From: Polyangium aurulentum
GTDB lineage: Bacteria; Myxococcota_A; Polyangia; Polyangiales; Polyangiaceae
Length of the DNA: 49,304 nucleotides
Direction: 5' to 3'
Assembly: GCA_945875545.1 (NCBI GenBank)
Contig: CAMCKZ010000013.1
Coordinates: 1 to 49,304, forward strand
Part shown: one piece after another, positions 1 to 7,379 of the stretch
Position numbering within the stretch: position 1 is the first letter of the stretch
Layout of the letters: each line of letters begins with the position of its first letter
Translations under genes and position numbers: made by a program
Notes under the pieces: model-generated
Database searches by the model: none
What the model was told of the DNA's origin: nothing
What the model saw: only the letters and a program-made list of their open reading frames with translations

Positions 1-135
1 AAGCTCCGTAAAGCTCTCTTGGGCAGCGCGCAGGCCGTCTTGCCACAGGTCTTCGTGACTTGGCCACGCGACCCAAATGGCGTCGTGGTGAGACCACTCG
101 GCGGGGGCGTAAAATCCGTTCTGTTTGGGCGTCAC
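1..135 (-). CDS. agmatine deiminase family protein (N-terminal part, runs off the left edge)
   Basis: The gene starts with GTG at 135 and reads to the window edge, giving 45 codons. The peptide has the order EW..H.A.W.AWP (EWSHHDAIWVAWPSHEDLW), which is the N-terminal signature of agmatine deiminase / bacterial peptidyl-arginine deiminase family proteins. These hydrolyse agmatine to N-carbamoylputrescine or act on related guanidino substrates. A strong Shine-Dalgarno (TAAGGAGG) sits 4 bases before the GTG and fixes the start. It lies 34 bases after the membrane protein gene on the same strand, so the two may be co-transcribed. The catalytic Cys and most of the fold lie outside the window, so agmatine versus peptidyl-arginine specificity cannot be judged. 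Confidence 0.72.
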   Translation of the reverse strand, partial: MTPKQNGFYAPAEWSHHDAIWVAWPSHEDLWQDGLRAAQESFTEL

Positions 136-139
136 ACGG

Positions 140-147
140 CCTCCTTA
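140..147 (-). promoter_or_regulatory. strong Shine-Dalgarno for the agmatine-deiminase-like gene
   Basis: The minus strand reads TAAGGAGG, a near-perfect anti-16S match, 4 bases before the GTG at 135. It is unusually strong for this window and decides the start codon. Confidence 0.7.
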
Positions 148-169
148 CCCCGATTGTTAGGCAGTTTGG

Positions 170-1507
170 CTACCACAAGTCGCTGAGACTCGCGGCCACG
201 CCGGCCATCGCGAAGAGCACCAGCACGAGCAAAACGAGCAGCGGGCGCTTTCGCGTGGGGTCCACGACCGAGGCCGAGCCATCGATGGTGAGCTCCCTGT
301 CGCGTTTCTGGGAGCCTCCTAGACCTAGCCGCCCGAGGGTCACGAGGGACACGACGAGGCTCGCGAGAAATGCGACGGCCATGGCGCGCCGGCGCTTTTG
401 TTTCGCGTGCTTGACGGCTTGGGGAAAATCGTCGAACGCGCGCCAACGCGAAAGATTGGGACGCCGTCGACCCTCGTGCAAAGCCCCGAGATCCGCGGCG
501 GAAACCACGGGAAAAATCACTTTGGCATCGCTGCCGCCTGCTTCGCGCACGAGCAGCCATTGGGGCTTCGGGGAGGCGCCATTTGCAAAGCGAACGTCGC
601 CCGCGCCGTAGCCATCGGGAGACGGCGTGACCACGAGGCGTTCGTTCGCCAGCACGCCCACTTCGTCGACGAGCTCCAAATCGAACTGCGCCTCGGGAAG
701 ATTTGACCGCGCGTGCACGAGCAATGCGGGCCCCATGGTGCGCGCGTCGAGAACGATGTTTGCGGGGGGTTCCGGGAGGTCTCCGCGCCACGTGCTCTCG
801 GTGCCGTCGCGCTCGCGCAAGGTCACAAAAAGTCCCCGAACAAGGGGCGGTGCAAAGATGCGCGTGCGCACATAACCAGGAGAAATGCTGGGATAAACCT
901 CTACGAGAACGCCCTCGTTGTTGGTTGCTTGCAGTGTACACGCAGCTCCGTCGGCGCCGTCCACGTCCCAGTCGACGAAGAAATATTGCTCCACGGGCGG
1001 AGGCCACTGAAGGGCGTGCCCGCGAAGGCGACGAGGCCCCGTTCTGCCCGCGCGCACAAGCTCCAAAGTCGGCACCTCGGAGGTCTCGTGGGCGAGGGGA
1101 GCGAGGCGCAGGTCGCCGGGTGGGAGCGGTGTGCGCGAGCCGTTGAAGTCCCACGTCGCGGTCAAATGCACGGACAAAAAGTTGCGGCGCGCACGCTCCA
1201 GAGCGAAGGGAAAAAGCAGGGTTGCGTGCCCAAGGGCGTCCACGTCCAAGGTCGTTTCCACGCGCGCATCGAGAGCGTGCAGGGTCAGATTCAGCTGCCC
1301 GCCGGAGGCATTGGCCCGCTGCTGAAAGCGTTCTTCTTCCACCGAGAAACGCAGGAGCAAACCGCCCTGCCCGTCGCCCCCGAGGGGCCTCGCTTCGGCG
1401 ACGAGCCCGCAGACCCGCGGCGTCGCTCCGAGCCAGAGAAAAACGCCCAAAGCCAACACGGCCGCAGCCGAGGCCACGGCAAGGAACGCCAGGTTCCGGG
1501 GGTTCAT
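170..1507 (-). CDS. membrane-anchored protein of unknown function (445 aa)
   Basis: I do not recognise a family. The protein begins MNPRNLAFLAVAS, with a hydrophobic signal-anchor at about residues 6-28. A long extracytoplasmic stretch (about 30-370) follows, rich in alternating hydrophobic residues that suggest beta-sandwich modules. Two further membrane segments lie near residues 376-395 and 421-440, separated by a short charged loop. A topology with one N-terminal and two C-terminal helices around an exported beta-rich domain suggests a surface or envelope role. An open frame continues upstream of this start, antisense to sdhC, but the hydrophobic leader right after the chosen Met makes 1507 the natural start. 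The gene is divergent from sdhC (60 bases apart) and 34 bases upstream of the deiminase-like gene. Confidence 0.75.
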   Translation of the reverse strand: MNPRNLAFLAVASAAAVLALGVFLWLGATPRVCGLVAEARPLGGDGQGGLLLRFSVEEERFQQRANASGGQLNLTLHALDARVETTLDVDALGHATLLFPFALERARRNFLSVHLTATWDFNGSRTPLPPGDLRLAPLAHETSEVPTLELVRAGRTGPRRLRGHALQWPPPVEQYFFVDWDVDGADGAACTLQATNNEGVLVEVYPSISPGYVRTRIFAPPLVRGLFVTLRERDGTESTWRGDLPEPPANIVLDARTMGPALLVHARSNLPEAQFDLELVDEVGVLANERLVVTPSPDGYGAGDVRFANGASPKPQWLLVREAGGSDAKVIFPVVSAADLGALHEGRRRPNLSRWRAFDDFPQAVKHAKQKRRRAMAVAFLASLVVSLVTLGRLGLGGSQKRDRELTIDGSASVVDPTRKRPLLVLLVLVLFAMAGVAASLSDLW

Positions 1508-1567
1508 CGAGGCATCATGCGACAAGTCTCTTGAAAATGCGTGGGGGAGCGACCTATTCCAAGCAGC

Positions 1568-2320
1568 ATGAACGTGACGACCTCCACTCCCGCAACGGTG
1601 ACAGAAAGAGGGCCCGCGGCTTTTTTCAAGACGCGCATGGGCTCGTTTTTTGCAGTCGTTCCCCTGGCGTTTTGGACGGTCAACCACCTCTGGAATAACC
1701 TTGCTTCGTTGCGCGGCGCCCACGCCTGGGAGGCCGCGGTGGTGCAGCATTCCAGCCCTTTTGCAGAGGCCATCGGGGCGACCATCGCGCTGGCACCGCT
1801 GCTTCTGCACACCGTATGGGGCTTTTCGCGCCTGTTCACATGGCGGCCGAACGCGGTATCGTATTCGTATTACGGCAACATCAAGTTCATTCTTCAGCGC
1901 TTGTCGGCGGTCGGCGTGCTCCTTTTTTTGGGCGCACACATCTACTTGGCGTGGATCAAACCGCACGTGTTCGAGGGGCACGGCGAAGAGTTTGAAGACA
2001 TCGCGAAAGAGATGTTTACGTCCGCCGACGGCCCAACGCTCATCGTTTATGTGCTTGGAACTCTTGGAGTTTCTTACCACATCGGCAACGGTCTTCAGAG
2101 CTGGGTCGTGGGTTGGGGCTTGGTCGGTAGCCGCGATGCCGTGAAGAGGTTTGAGTGGGTAGCCATCGGCACTTTCGTCGTGCTGCTTGCCATGAGCTGG
2201 GGCGGAATCTTTGGGCTCTACACGCACGGTCGCGAGATCGTCGCCCACGAGAAGGCGTCGGCGTCGGCGGCGGCTTCACCTTCTGCGAGCGCGCCTGTCG
2301 CCGGCGGCAACGCGCCCTAA
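1568..2320 (+). CDS. sdhC: succinate dehydrogenase cytochrome b subunit (SdhC, b558 type)
   Basis: The 250-residue protein has five likely membrane helices, the architecture of the single-polypeptide, di-heme cytochrome b558 anchor found in Bacillus-type succinate dehydrogenases. It would anchor SdhA/SdhB and reduce quinone. Candidate heme His residues sit in the helices (for example in TVNHLWNN, LLHTVWGF and SYHIGNGLQSW), matching the family pattern. The C-terminus is a low-complexity Ala/Ser tail. The start at 1568 (MNVTTSTP) precedes the conserved region; an in-frame GTG at 1541 is an alternative, and neither has a clear ribosome site. It is followed by a terminator and then comF, so sdhA and sdhB are not adjacent, which is unusual. 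Confidence 0.88.
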   Translation: MNVTTSTPATVTERGPAAFFKTRMGSFFAVVPLAFWTVNHLWNNLASLRGAHAWEAAVVQHSSPFAEAIGATIALAPLLLHTVWGFSRLFTWRPNAVSYSYYGNIKFILQRLSAVGVLLFLGAHIYLAWIKPHVFEGHGEEFEDIAKEMFTSADGPTLIVYVLGTLGVSYHIGNGLQSWVVGWGLVGSRDAVKRFEWVAIGTFVVLLAMSWGGIFGLYTHGREIVAHEKASASAAASPSASAPVAGGNAP

Positions 2321-2321
2321 C

Positions 2322-2374
2322 GACGCCAGCGCCCAGCGCCCAACGCTCAAGGCCCAACGCCCAACGCGAACGCG
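2322..2374. repeat. short degenerate repeats between sdhC and its terminator
   Basis: The stretch contains GCGCCCA twice and GCCCAACG three times in about 50 bases, giving a simple, slippage-prone look. No ORF or known element is visible. Confidence 0.4.
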
Positions 2375-2376
2375 CC

Positions 2377-2424
2377 AAAAAAAAGAGAGAGGTGAACCCC
2401 CGGCGGTTTGCCTCTCTTTTTTTT
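2377..2424. terminator. bidirectional rho-independent terminator after sdhC
   Basis: The hairpin has the arms GAGAGGTGAACC and GGTTTGCCTCTC around a CCCGGC loop; two pairs are G-T and one GA dinucleotide at the base is unpaired. It is flanked by an 8-A run on the left and an 8-T run on the right, so both strands end in a U tract. It separates sdhC from comF. Confidence 0.85.
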
Positions 2425-2429
2425 GTGCA

Positions 2430-2440
2430 TGCAGGATACA
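2430..2440 (+). repeat. copy 1 of recurrent 11-mer TGCAGRATACA
   Basis: TGCAGGATACA in context GCATGCAGGATACAC, just after the terminator and 36 bases before comF. It is the only copy outside a gene. Confidence 0.5.
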
Positions 2441-2475
2441 CGCAAGTTTTTTTTGGCCGCGGCGATAGGGCACTC

Positions 2476-3375
2476 ATGAACCCTATGTCTGTACCCGCAG
2501 CGGTGACGCGGCAGCCTCCGTCTGGCTCCTTGGCGCATCGCGCGATGGAGCGCCTTCTCGACACTTTTTCCCCCCGAGGCTGCCTCGCCTGCGATGGCGC
2601 GGTGGCCCGAGACGCGATGTTTTGCAGCGTCTGCGAGGTTGCCGTCGAGCCGGGCGATCCTTGGGCGCCGTTTGCGTACGGGGGCGCTGTTCGCGAGGCC
2701 GTTGTGCGCCTCAAGTTCCGCGGTCGCACGGACTTGGGCATGCCGCTCGGGCGCGCGATGGGGCGTTGGGCACGGGCGACGCATCGCCAGAATCCCGCGG
2801 CGATCGTGGTCCCCGTGGCCTCGTCACCGGACCGCATTTGCGAGCGCGGCTACTGCCACGCCACGCTCTTGGCCCAAGGCGTCGCGAAGGAGCTCTCGCT
2901 CTCGCTCATGCCCCTCGGGCTCACGCGAAAACGCCACGTCGGAACGCAGCTCGGTCGCAGTCGAGCCGAGCGTCTCGAAGCGCTCGCGGGCGCTTACACG
3001 GCTTCTGCCAAGCTTTTTCGTGCCTCGGTCATTCTCGTGGACGACGTGCGCACGACCGGTGCAACCCTCGAAGCCGCGACGCGCGCCCTGAAGATCGCCG
3101 GCGTCTCCGAGGTCAGGCCCCTGGTGCTCGCGTGGACGGAGGCCGAATCGCCGACGACTCCGCCGCGTCAGTGGCTATCGGCGTTGTCCGCGTTGTCATC
3201 GTCGCCCGCGAGGAGGAGCGAAGTGGCTGCAGACTGCACCTTGTTCCACGTGTCTTCATCCTCGATCTCCGCGAAGATCTCGTCGCCGTCTTCGTCTACT
3301 TCGTGCTCGAAAAGAAACAGATCGAACTCCGCCTCGACGTCGTCGAGGTCCTTGTTCGTCGTCAGCACGGCGTAG
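2476..3375 (+). CDS. comF: ComF family phosphoribosyltransferase-like protein
   Basis: The 299-residue protein has an N-terminal zinc-ribbon (CLAC near residues 36-39 and CSVC near 51-54). A type I phosphoribosyltransferase fold follows, with the PRPP loop VILVDDVRTTGAT near residues 186-198 and the ComF-typical ERGYCHATLLAQGV. ComF supports uptake of transforming DNA in naturally competent bacteria; many non-competent species also carry it. Usual length is about 230-240 residues. The extra 65 or so residues at the C-terminus are Ser-rich, start just after the fold ends, and are antisense to the acidic DUF1292 gene, so they are probably a by-product of the overlap. ATG at 2476 is chosen; ATG 2485 is an alternative. 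Confidence 0.88.
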   Translation: MNPMSVPAAVTRQPPSGSLAHRAMERLLDTFSPRGCLACDGAVARDAMFCSVCEVAVEPGDPWAPFAYGGAVREAVVRLKFRGRTDLGMPLGRAMGRWARATHRQNPAAIVVPVASSPDRICERGYCHATLLAQGVAKELSLSLMPLGLTRKRHVGTQLGRSRAERLEALAGAYTASAKLFRASVILVDDVRTTGATLEAATRALKIAGVSEVRPLVLAWTEAESPTTPPRQWLSALSALSSSPARRSEVAADCTLFHVSSSSISAKISSPSSSTSCSKRNRSNSASTSSRSLFVVSTA

Positions 3376-3515
3376 TCGATGCCATCCACTTCAAGCATGG
3401 TGAGGCAGCGAAATTCCGTGTCTTTTCCCGAGCCGTCGGAAAGAATAATGACGTCGTCATCCGCGTCTTTCGTCTCCTTGGCCGGCTTCGGTTCGCTCTT
3501 CTTCGACTTACCCAT
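3168..3515 (-). CDS. DUF1292 family acidic protein
   Basis: The 115-residue protein has a Lys-rich start (MGKSKKSEPKP) and a DUF1292-like core: EFRCLTMLEVDGIDYAVLT, DVEAEFDLFLFEHEVDEDGDE and IFAEIEDEDTW. This core resembles YrzB of Firmicutes. The molecular function of the family is not established. It begins 42 bases after the ABC permease on the same strand and may be the last gene of that operon. Its 3' 208 bases overlap the comF tail on the opposite strand. The very acidic composition explains why the antisense frame reads as a Ser-rich tail. Confidence 0.85.
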   Translation of the reverse strand: MGKSKKSEPKPAKETKDADDDVIILSDGSGKDTEFRCLTMLEVDGIDYAVLTTNKDLDDVEAEFDLFLFEHEVDEDGDEIFAEIEDEDTWNKVQSAATSLLLAGDDDNADNADSH

Positions 3516-3557
3516 GGCGCACTCTTTCTGGTGAATCCGATTGCGTGCAAGAGGAGG

Positions 3558-6173
3558 CTACTCGTACGCAAGCGCCCGGGTCACGCTAAGGCGCGACGCG
3601 CGAAGGCCTGGCAAGGCACCGGAGAGCAACGCAAAGCCGAAAACCATCAGCACGGTTCGGGCCGCTGCAGCCGCGGGAAAAAGATACGGGATGGTCCACC
3701 CGGTGGCCTCAAAACCCACCGCGTTCATGAGCACGAGAGACGTGGGAATGGCCGAGAGAACCCCGACCAAGACCGACGCAAGCCCGAGAAAGCCCGCCTC
3801 CGCCACGATGGAGGCCAGTATTTGCGCGCGTGTCGCACCGATGGCACGCAGAACGCCGATTTCGCGGGTGCGGTCCATGACGGCCGCGAGCATGGTGCCG
3901 ACGACACCGAGCACGGCGACGATGAGGGAGATGGTTTCAGCGGCCTTCGACACACCGAGGGTTGAGCGGAGCACGCCGCGCACTTCTTCCTTCAACGCGG
4001 CATTCGTGGTGACAAAAAAGCCGCCCTCGTCCGGGTCGCCGGCAGCCATTGCGGCCCGCACTTGTTTCGCGACCTCGTTGACGTTGACGTTAACGTCAAC
4101 CGCCAAGAAAATATCCGTGGCCTCGACCTGGTCGTCGTTCCAAAACGCGCGAAGCCACTTGCGATCGAGCATCGCCCAGCCCTGATCGCTGGAATAATCC
4201 AGGACAACGCCCACCACGCGAAAACGATGAGCGCCGGTCGGCGACGGAAGTTCAAAGACTTCGCCGGTGTGCACGCCGCTGCGAACCGCGGTGGCTTCGC
4301 TCAAAACGATGGTGGGCTCGTCGCCGGAAAGGATGTTCGCGGGCAGGGGGTTCGGGCCCTCAATCACGTGGCGTCCGCCGCGCTTGGCAACCTCGGTCAA
4401 GTAGACCTCCGACGCGAGTCCAAGAACCTCCATTCGGCGGCCATACGCCTGGACGGAAATCGTTCGCACGGGATTCACCGCCGCCACCCCAGGAATGGAG
4501 CCGAGATTGGCGATGCTCGATGACGCGTACGCGACAGCATTTCTGTCGACGAGCGGAGAGCCCGCCGTGACGAACAAATCCGCGGGAATCGCCTGGTCAA
4601 GCCACTCCAAGCACGAGGCCTCGTAAGAGTGCGTGTACGTCGCCATGGTCAGCGAAGTGGCGGTCGCGAGGACCAAACTGGCGGCGGTGAGCGTGCTGCG
4701 GCCCATCTCGCGTTCCACGTTGTCGACGCCGAGTCGCCCAGGAATTCCCAGAACTCGGAGGGCGAGCGGGCGCAAAAAACGCGCGAGGTACACGACGACC
4801 CAAGGCAGCAGGGCCACCGAGCCGAGGAGCAGCAGACCGACCCCAAGAAAGCCGTGAAAGCGAAAGCGCAGGAATATGGTGCCGTAGCCCAGGGCGCAGC
4901 CCAACAGTCCGACGGCCGCGAGCCTCTTGACGGGCCAGCGGCTTCGCGATGCCGCGTGAAGGTCGCGACGAAGGGCCTCCACGGGCGCAAGGCGGGCCGC
5001 AAGACGCGCGGGCCAATAGGCAGCGAGGATGGTGGCCACGACGCCGATGGTGAAGCCCGTGAGCGCCAAGCCGGGGGTGACCGTGGCCTCGGGCATGACG
5101 ACGCTTTCGTAGAAGCGCGAGATGTTCGGCCCGAGGGCTCCGAGTACCACCGTTGCGATCGCCTTACCGCACGCGATCCCCAGCAAACTTCCGAGGCAGC
5201 CGATGACTGCGGCCTCGGCGACGAACACCGCGGCCACCCGCGATTGGCTCACGCCCAAGCTGCGCAAAATGCCGATTTCGCGTTTGCGCTGACCGACACT
5301 GACGGCCACCGCGTTGTAAATGAGGAACATGCCCACGAGGACCGCGATCATCGCTTGCACTTGAATGGCCAACTGAAAAGTTGCGGCCATGCGCGCCACT
5401 TGTTCGGCCCGAGCGCTCGGTCGGTCGACGGTGGCCCGGTCGCCCACGAGAGCTTGCAACTCCTTTTTCGCGGCCTCGACGTTGACTCCGGGAACGAGTG
5501 CGACGTCGATGAAGTCGACGAGGGACGCCCGCTCAAACGCGAGCTGGGCGGCATCGAGGGAGAGCACGGCCCACTGCCCGCCGAACGACTGGGAGCGCTT
5601 GTTGTCGCGCAGAATGCCGGCCACGCGGAAGGTTTCGAGGCCGTGGGAAGTGCGAAGTCGAAGGGGCGAATCGAGGACGAGCGAGCGGCGGGCCGCGAGG
5701 GTTTCGCTCACCAAAATAGCGTTGGGATCGTTGAGAAATGCCAGGGGATCGTCCAACACGTCGTCGCCTGCGGTTTGCTCAAACGGCAGGAAAAATTTGT
5801 CTCCCACAAAATCGAGGCCGAAGACCAGCACCCGCTCGCCGGGCTGGCCGCCCTCGCCCGCCAAGAAGGTTGTGCGCTCCATGCGAGGCGCCGCGTGGGC
5901 CACGAGATCGCGACGCGCGGTCACCGTGTCCAGGAGCTCGATGGACACACCCACTTCATCTTGCGCCACGGCGAGGTCGGACTTGCCGCCGGCGCGGTCG
6001 GCCAAATCGTCGAATGAGCGCAGCACCGATTGGTTCGCGGCCGTCATGCCGACCACCATCGCCACGCCCAACGCGACGCCAAAAAGCACGAGAAGCGTGC
6101 GCACCGGCGAGGCGGCCGCGTGGCGCAAAGAGACGTAACGAACCAGGGCGAAGAAGGCGCGAACGCTCCTCAT
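3558..6173 (-). CDS. ABC transporter permease with two FtsX domains (10-TM, YbbP/MacB superfamily)
   Basis: The 871-residue protein has an N-terminal helix (about 22-45), an extracytoplasmic domain (about 50-265), three helices (about 270-400), two more near 420-480, another helix and second extracytoplasmic domain (about 490-740), and three final helices (about 745-865). This duplicated FtsX arrangement is that of type VII ABC exporters such as YbbP, which move lipids, peptides or hydrophobic products out of the inner membrane or transmit force. FtsX signatures around the helices include QRKREIGILRSLGVS in the first half and DRTREIGVLRAIGATRAQI in the second. Its ATG overlaps the stop of the ATPase gene by 4 bases, so the pair is translationally coupled. 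The neighbouring decarboxylase and carrier protein suggest it exports their product; that is inference. Confidence 0.88.
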   Translation of the reverse strand: MRSVRAFFALVRYVSLRHAAASPVRTLLVLFGVALGVAMVVGMTAANQSVLRSFDDLADRAGGKSDLAVAQDEVGVSIELLDTVTARRDLVAHAAPRMERTTFLAGEGGQPGERVLVFGLDFVGDKFFLPFEQTAGDDVLDDPLAFLNDPNAILVSETLAARRSLVLDSPLRLRTSHGLETFRVAGILRDNKRSQSFGGQWAVLSLDAAQLAFERASLVDFIDVALVPGVNVEAAKKELQALVGDRATVDRPSARAEQVARMAATFQLAIQVQAMIAVLVGMFLIYNAVAVSVGQRKREIGILRSLGVSQSRVAAVFVAEAAVIGCLGSLLGIACGKAIATVVLGALGPNISRFYESVVMPEATVTPGLALTGFTIGVVATILAAYWPARLAARLAPVEALRRDLHAASRSRWPVKRLAAVGLLGCALGYGTIFLRFRFHGFLGVGLLLLGSVALLPWVVVYLARFLRPLALRVLGIPGRLGVDNVEREMGRSTLTAASLVLATATSLTMATYTHSYEASCLEWLDQAIPADLFVTAGSPLVDRNAVAYASSSIANLGSIPGVAAVNPVRTISVQAYGRRMEVLGLASEVYLTEVAKRGGRHVIEGPNPLPANILSGDEPTIVLSEATAVRSGVHTGEVFELPSPTGAHRFRVVGVVLDYSSDQGWAMLDRKWLRAFWNDDQVEATDIFLAVDVNVNVNEVAKQVRAAMAAGDPDEGGFFVTTNAALKEEVRGVLRSTLGVSKAAETISLIVAVLGVVGTMLAAVMDRTREIGVLRAIGATRAQILASIVAEAGFLGLASVLVGVLSAIPTSLVLMNAVGFEATGWTIPYLFPAAAAARTVLMVFGFALLSGALPGLRASRLSVTRALAYE

Positions 6174-6904
6174 CGCGACGCTCGCCGTTCGTCGCTGTGA
6201 AGACGCCCGTCGCGAATCGTCAGAACACGGTCGGCGCGCTCCGCAATGCGCGGGTCGTGGGTGACCAAAATAACGGTGCGCCGCGCCGATGCGGAGCCCA
6301 CGATGAGCGACAAAATGCCGTCGCCGGTTTTGGAGTCGAGGTTGCCCGTGGGTTCATCGGCGAGGAGGAGAGGCGGGTCTCCGACGAGGGCGCGCGCGAT
6401 GGCCACGCGCTGCATTTCTCCGCCTGACAGCTGGTCAGGACGATGCTCTTTTCGCCCCCCAAGGCCCACCTGCTCAAGGGCCGCGCTCGCCCGCACCATC
6501 ACATCTCGCGCTCGCTCGCCGCTGAGGAGGGCGGGCAGCATCGCGTTCTCGAGCGCGCTGAGCGTGGGCACCAGATTGAAGAACTGAAAAATGAAGCCGA
6601 TGCGCTCTCGCCGGAGGCGCGTGAGGCCGTCGTCGTCGAGGTCGTTTACATCTTGCCCGTTGAAAAAAATGCGGCCGGAACTTGGGCGATCAAGGGCGCC
6701 CATAAGGTTCAAAAGCGTGCTTTTTCCGCTGCCAGATGGCCCGACGATGGCGACGAACGAACCCGCCTCCACCGTCAACGTCATGGCCGCCAACGCAACG
6801 ACGTCGGGTGCCGTTGCCTGCTCCGCGCCGCTCTCGCCGTCGGTCTGGAGGTTTCCGCGGTAGCGCTTTTCTACGCTCTCAAACTTCACGATAGCTTCGC
6901 CCAT
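6170..6904 (-). CDS. ABC transporter ATP-binding protein (LolD/MacB/YbbA type)
   Basis: The 244-residue ATPase has Walker A GPSGSGKST, signature LSGGEMQRVAIARAL, Walker B LLLADEPTG and a switch His in ILVTHDPRIAERADRV. The LNLMGALDRPSSGRIFFNG segment is typical of the LolD/MacB/YbbA branch that partners FtsX-type permeases. An acidic insertion (QTDGESGAEQATAP) between the N-terminal strand and VVALAAM is longer than usual for the family. It powers the coupled permease, whose start codon overlaps its stop. The gene lies 72 bases after the carrier protein gene on the same strand. Confidence 0.93.
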   Translation of the reverse strand: MGEAIVKFESVEKRYRGNLQTDGESGAEQATAPDVVALAAMTLTVEAGSFVAIVGPSGSGKSTLLNLMGALDRPSSGRIFFNGQDVNDLDDDGLTRLRRERIGFIFQFFNLVPTLSALENAMLPALLSGERARDVMVRASAALEQVGLGGRKEHRPDQLSGGEMQRVAIARALVGDPPLLLADEPTGNLDSKTGDGILSLIVGSASARRTVILVTHDPRIAERADRVLTIRDGRLHSDERRASR

Positions 6905-6976
6905 GAAGCCTCCTTTTTTTGCCCCCGCAGCCGAAACGCAACCTCGTAGACAACGTGCCAGCGAGGGGCCCGGAAA

Positions 6977-7279
6977 TCAGGCTGCGTCGCGCTTTCGGCC
7001 CACGTAAGCCACGAGGTTGTTGATTGAGTCGAAGTTTGAAGGGAGCGCTTCCTCGGCCTCAACGACAAAACCAAAGGTCTCCTCGAGGTGCATGATTAGC
7101 TCCAGCATGCCCGCGGAATCGATGACGCCGGTGCGTTCAAGGGACTGCTCGTCTTTGAGAGACGAGGGGTCGGCTCCCGCCAGGAATTGGTCGAGGATGA
7201 AAGCTCGAAGCGCGTCGCGAGGGCCGCTAAGAGCATCGCGTACGGGGTCGCTGATCGTGTCGCTCATGGGCTTGTTCAT
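6977..7279 (-). CDS. acyl carrier protein
   Basis: The protein has up to 100 residues; an internal Met at 7267 would give 96. It has a four-helix carrier protein pattern with SLERTGVIDSAGMLELIMHLEETFGF. The Ser in GVIDS is the expected 4'-phosphopantetheine attachment site, although the usual Leu after it is Ala. This resembles stand-alone carrier proteins of small biosynthetic loci more than the fatty-acid AcpP, whose site is DSLD. It sits between a PLP-dependent decarboxylase gene (100 bases upstream) and an ABC exporter (72 bases downstream), all on one strand. It probably carries an amino acid or acyl group for that pathway. Confidence 0.85.
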   Translation of the reverse strand: MNKPMSDTISDPVRDALSGPRDALRAFILDQFLAGADPSSLKDEQSLERTGVIDSAGMLELIMHLEETFGFVVEAEEALPSNFDSINNLVAYVGRKRDAA

Positions 7280-7379
7280 GGGGTCACAGGCGAGGTCTCT
7301 GCGGGCAAGGAACCAGGGGCGTCACCAAACCCGAGACCGGGCTTGGGCGCAAGGCCGAACAGCAGTTGAGCGGCATCGG

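Noticed and set aside
1508-2248. Upstream extension of the minus-strand membrane protein gene, antisense to sdhC
   Set aside because: The extension has no family features, lacks a hydrophobic leader and covers a clear sdhC; the signal-anchor begins right after the Met at 1507.
2622-3965. Long plus-strand frame of 447 codons across comF, DUF1292 and the permease end
   Set aside because: It is arginine-rich, matches nothing and lies out of frame over three well-supported genes.
4629-6017. Long plus-strand frame opposite the ABC permease
   Set aside because: Antisense shadow of a GC-rich gene; the minus-strand frame has helices and FtsX motifs.
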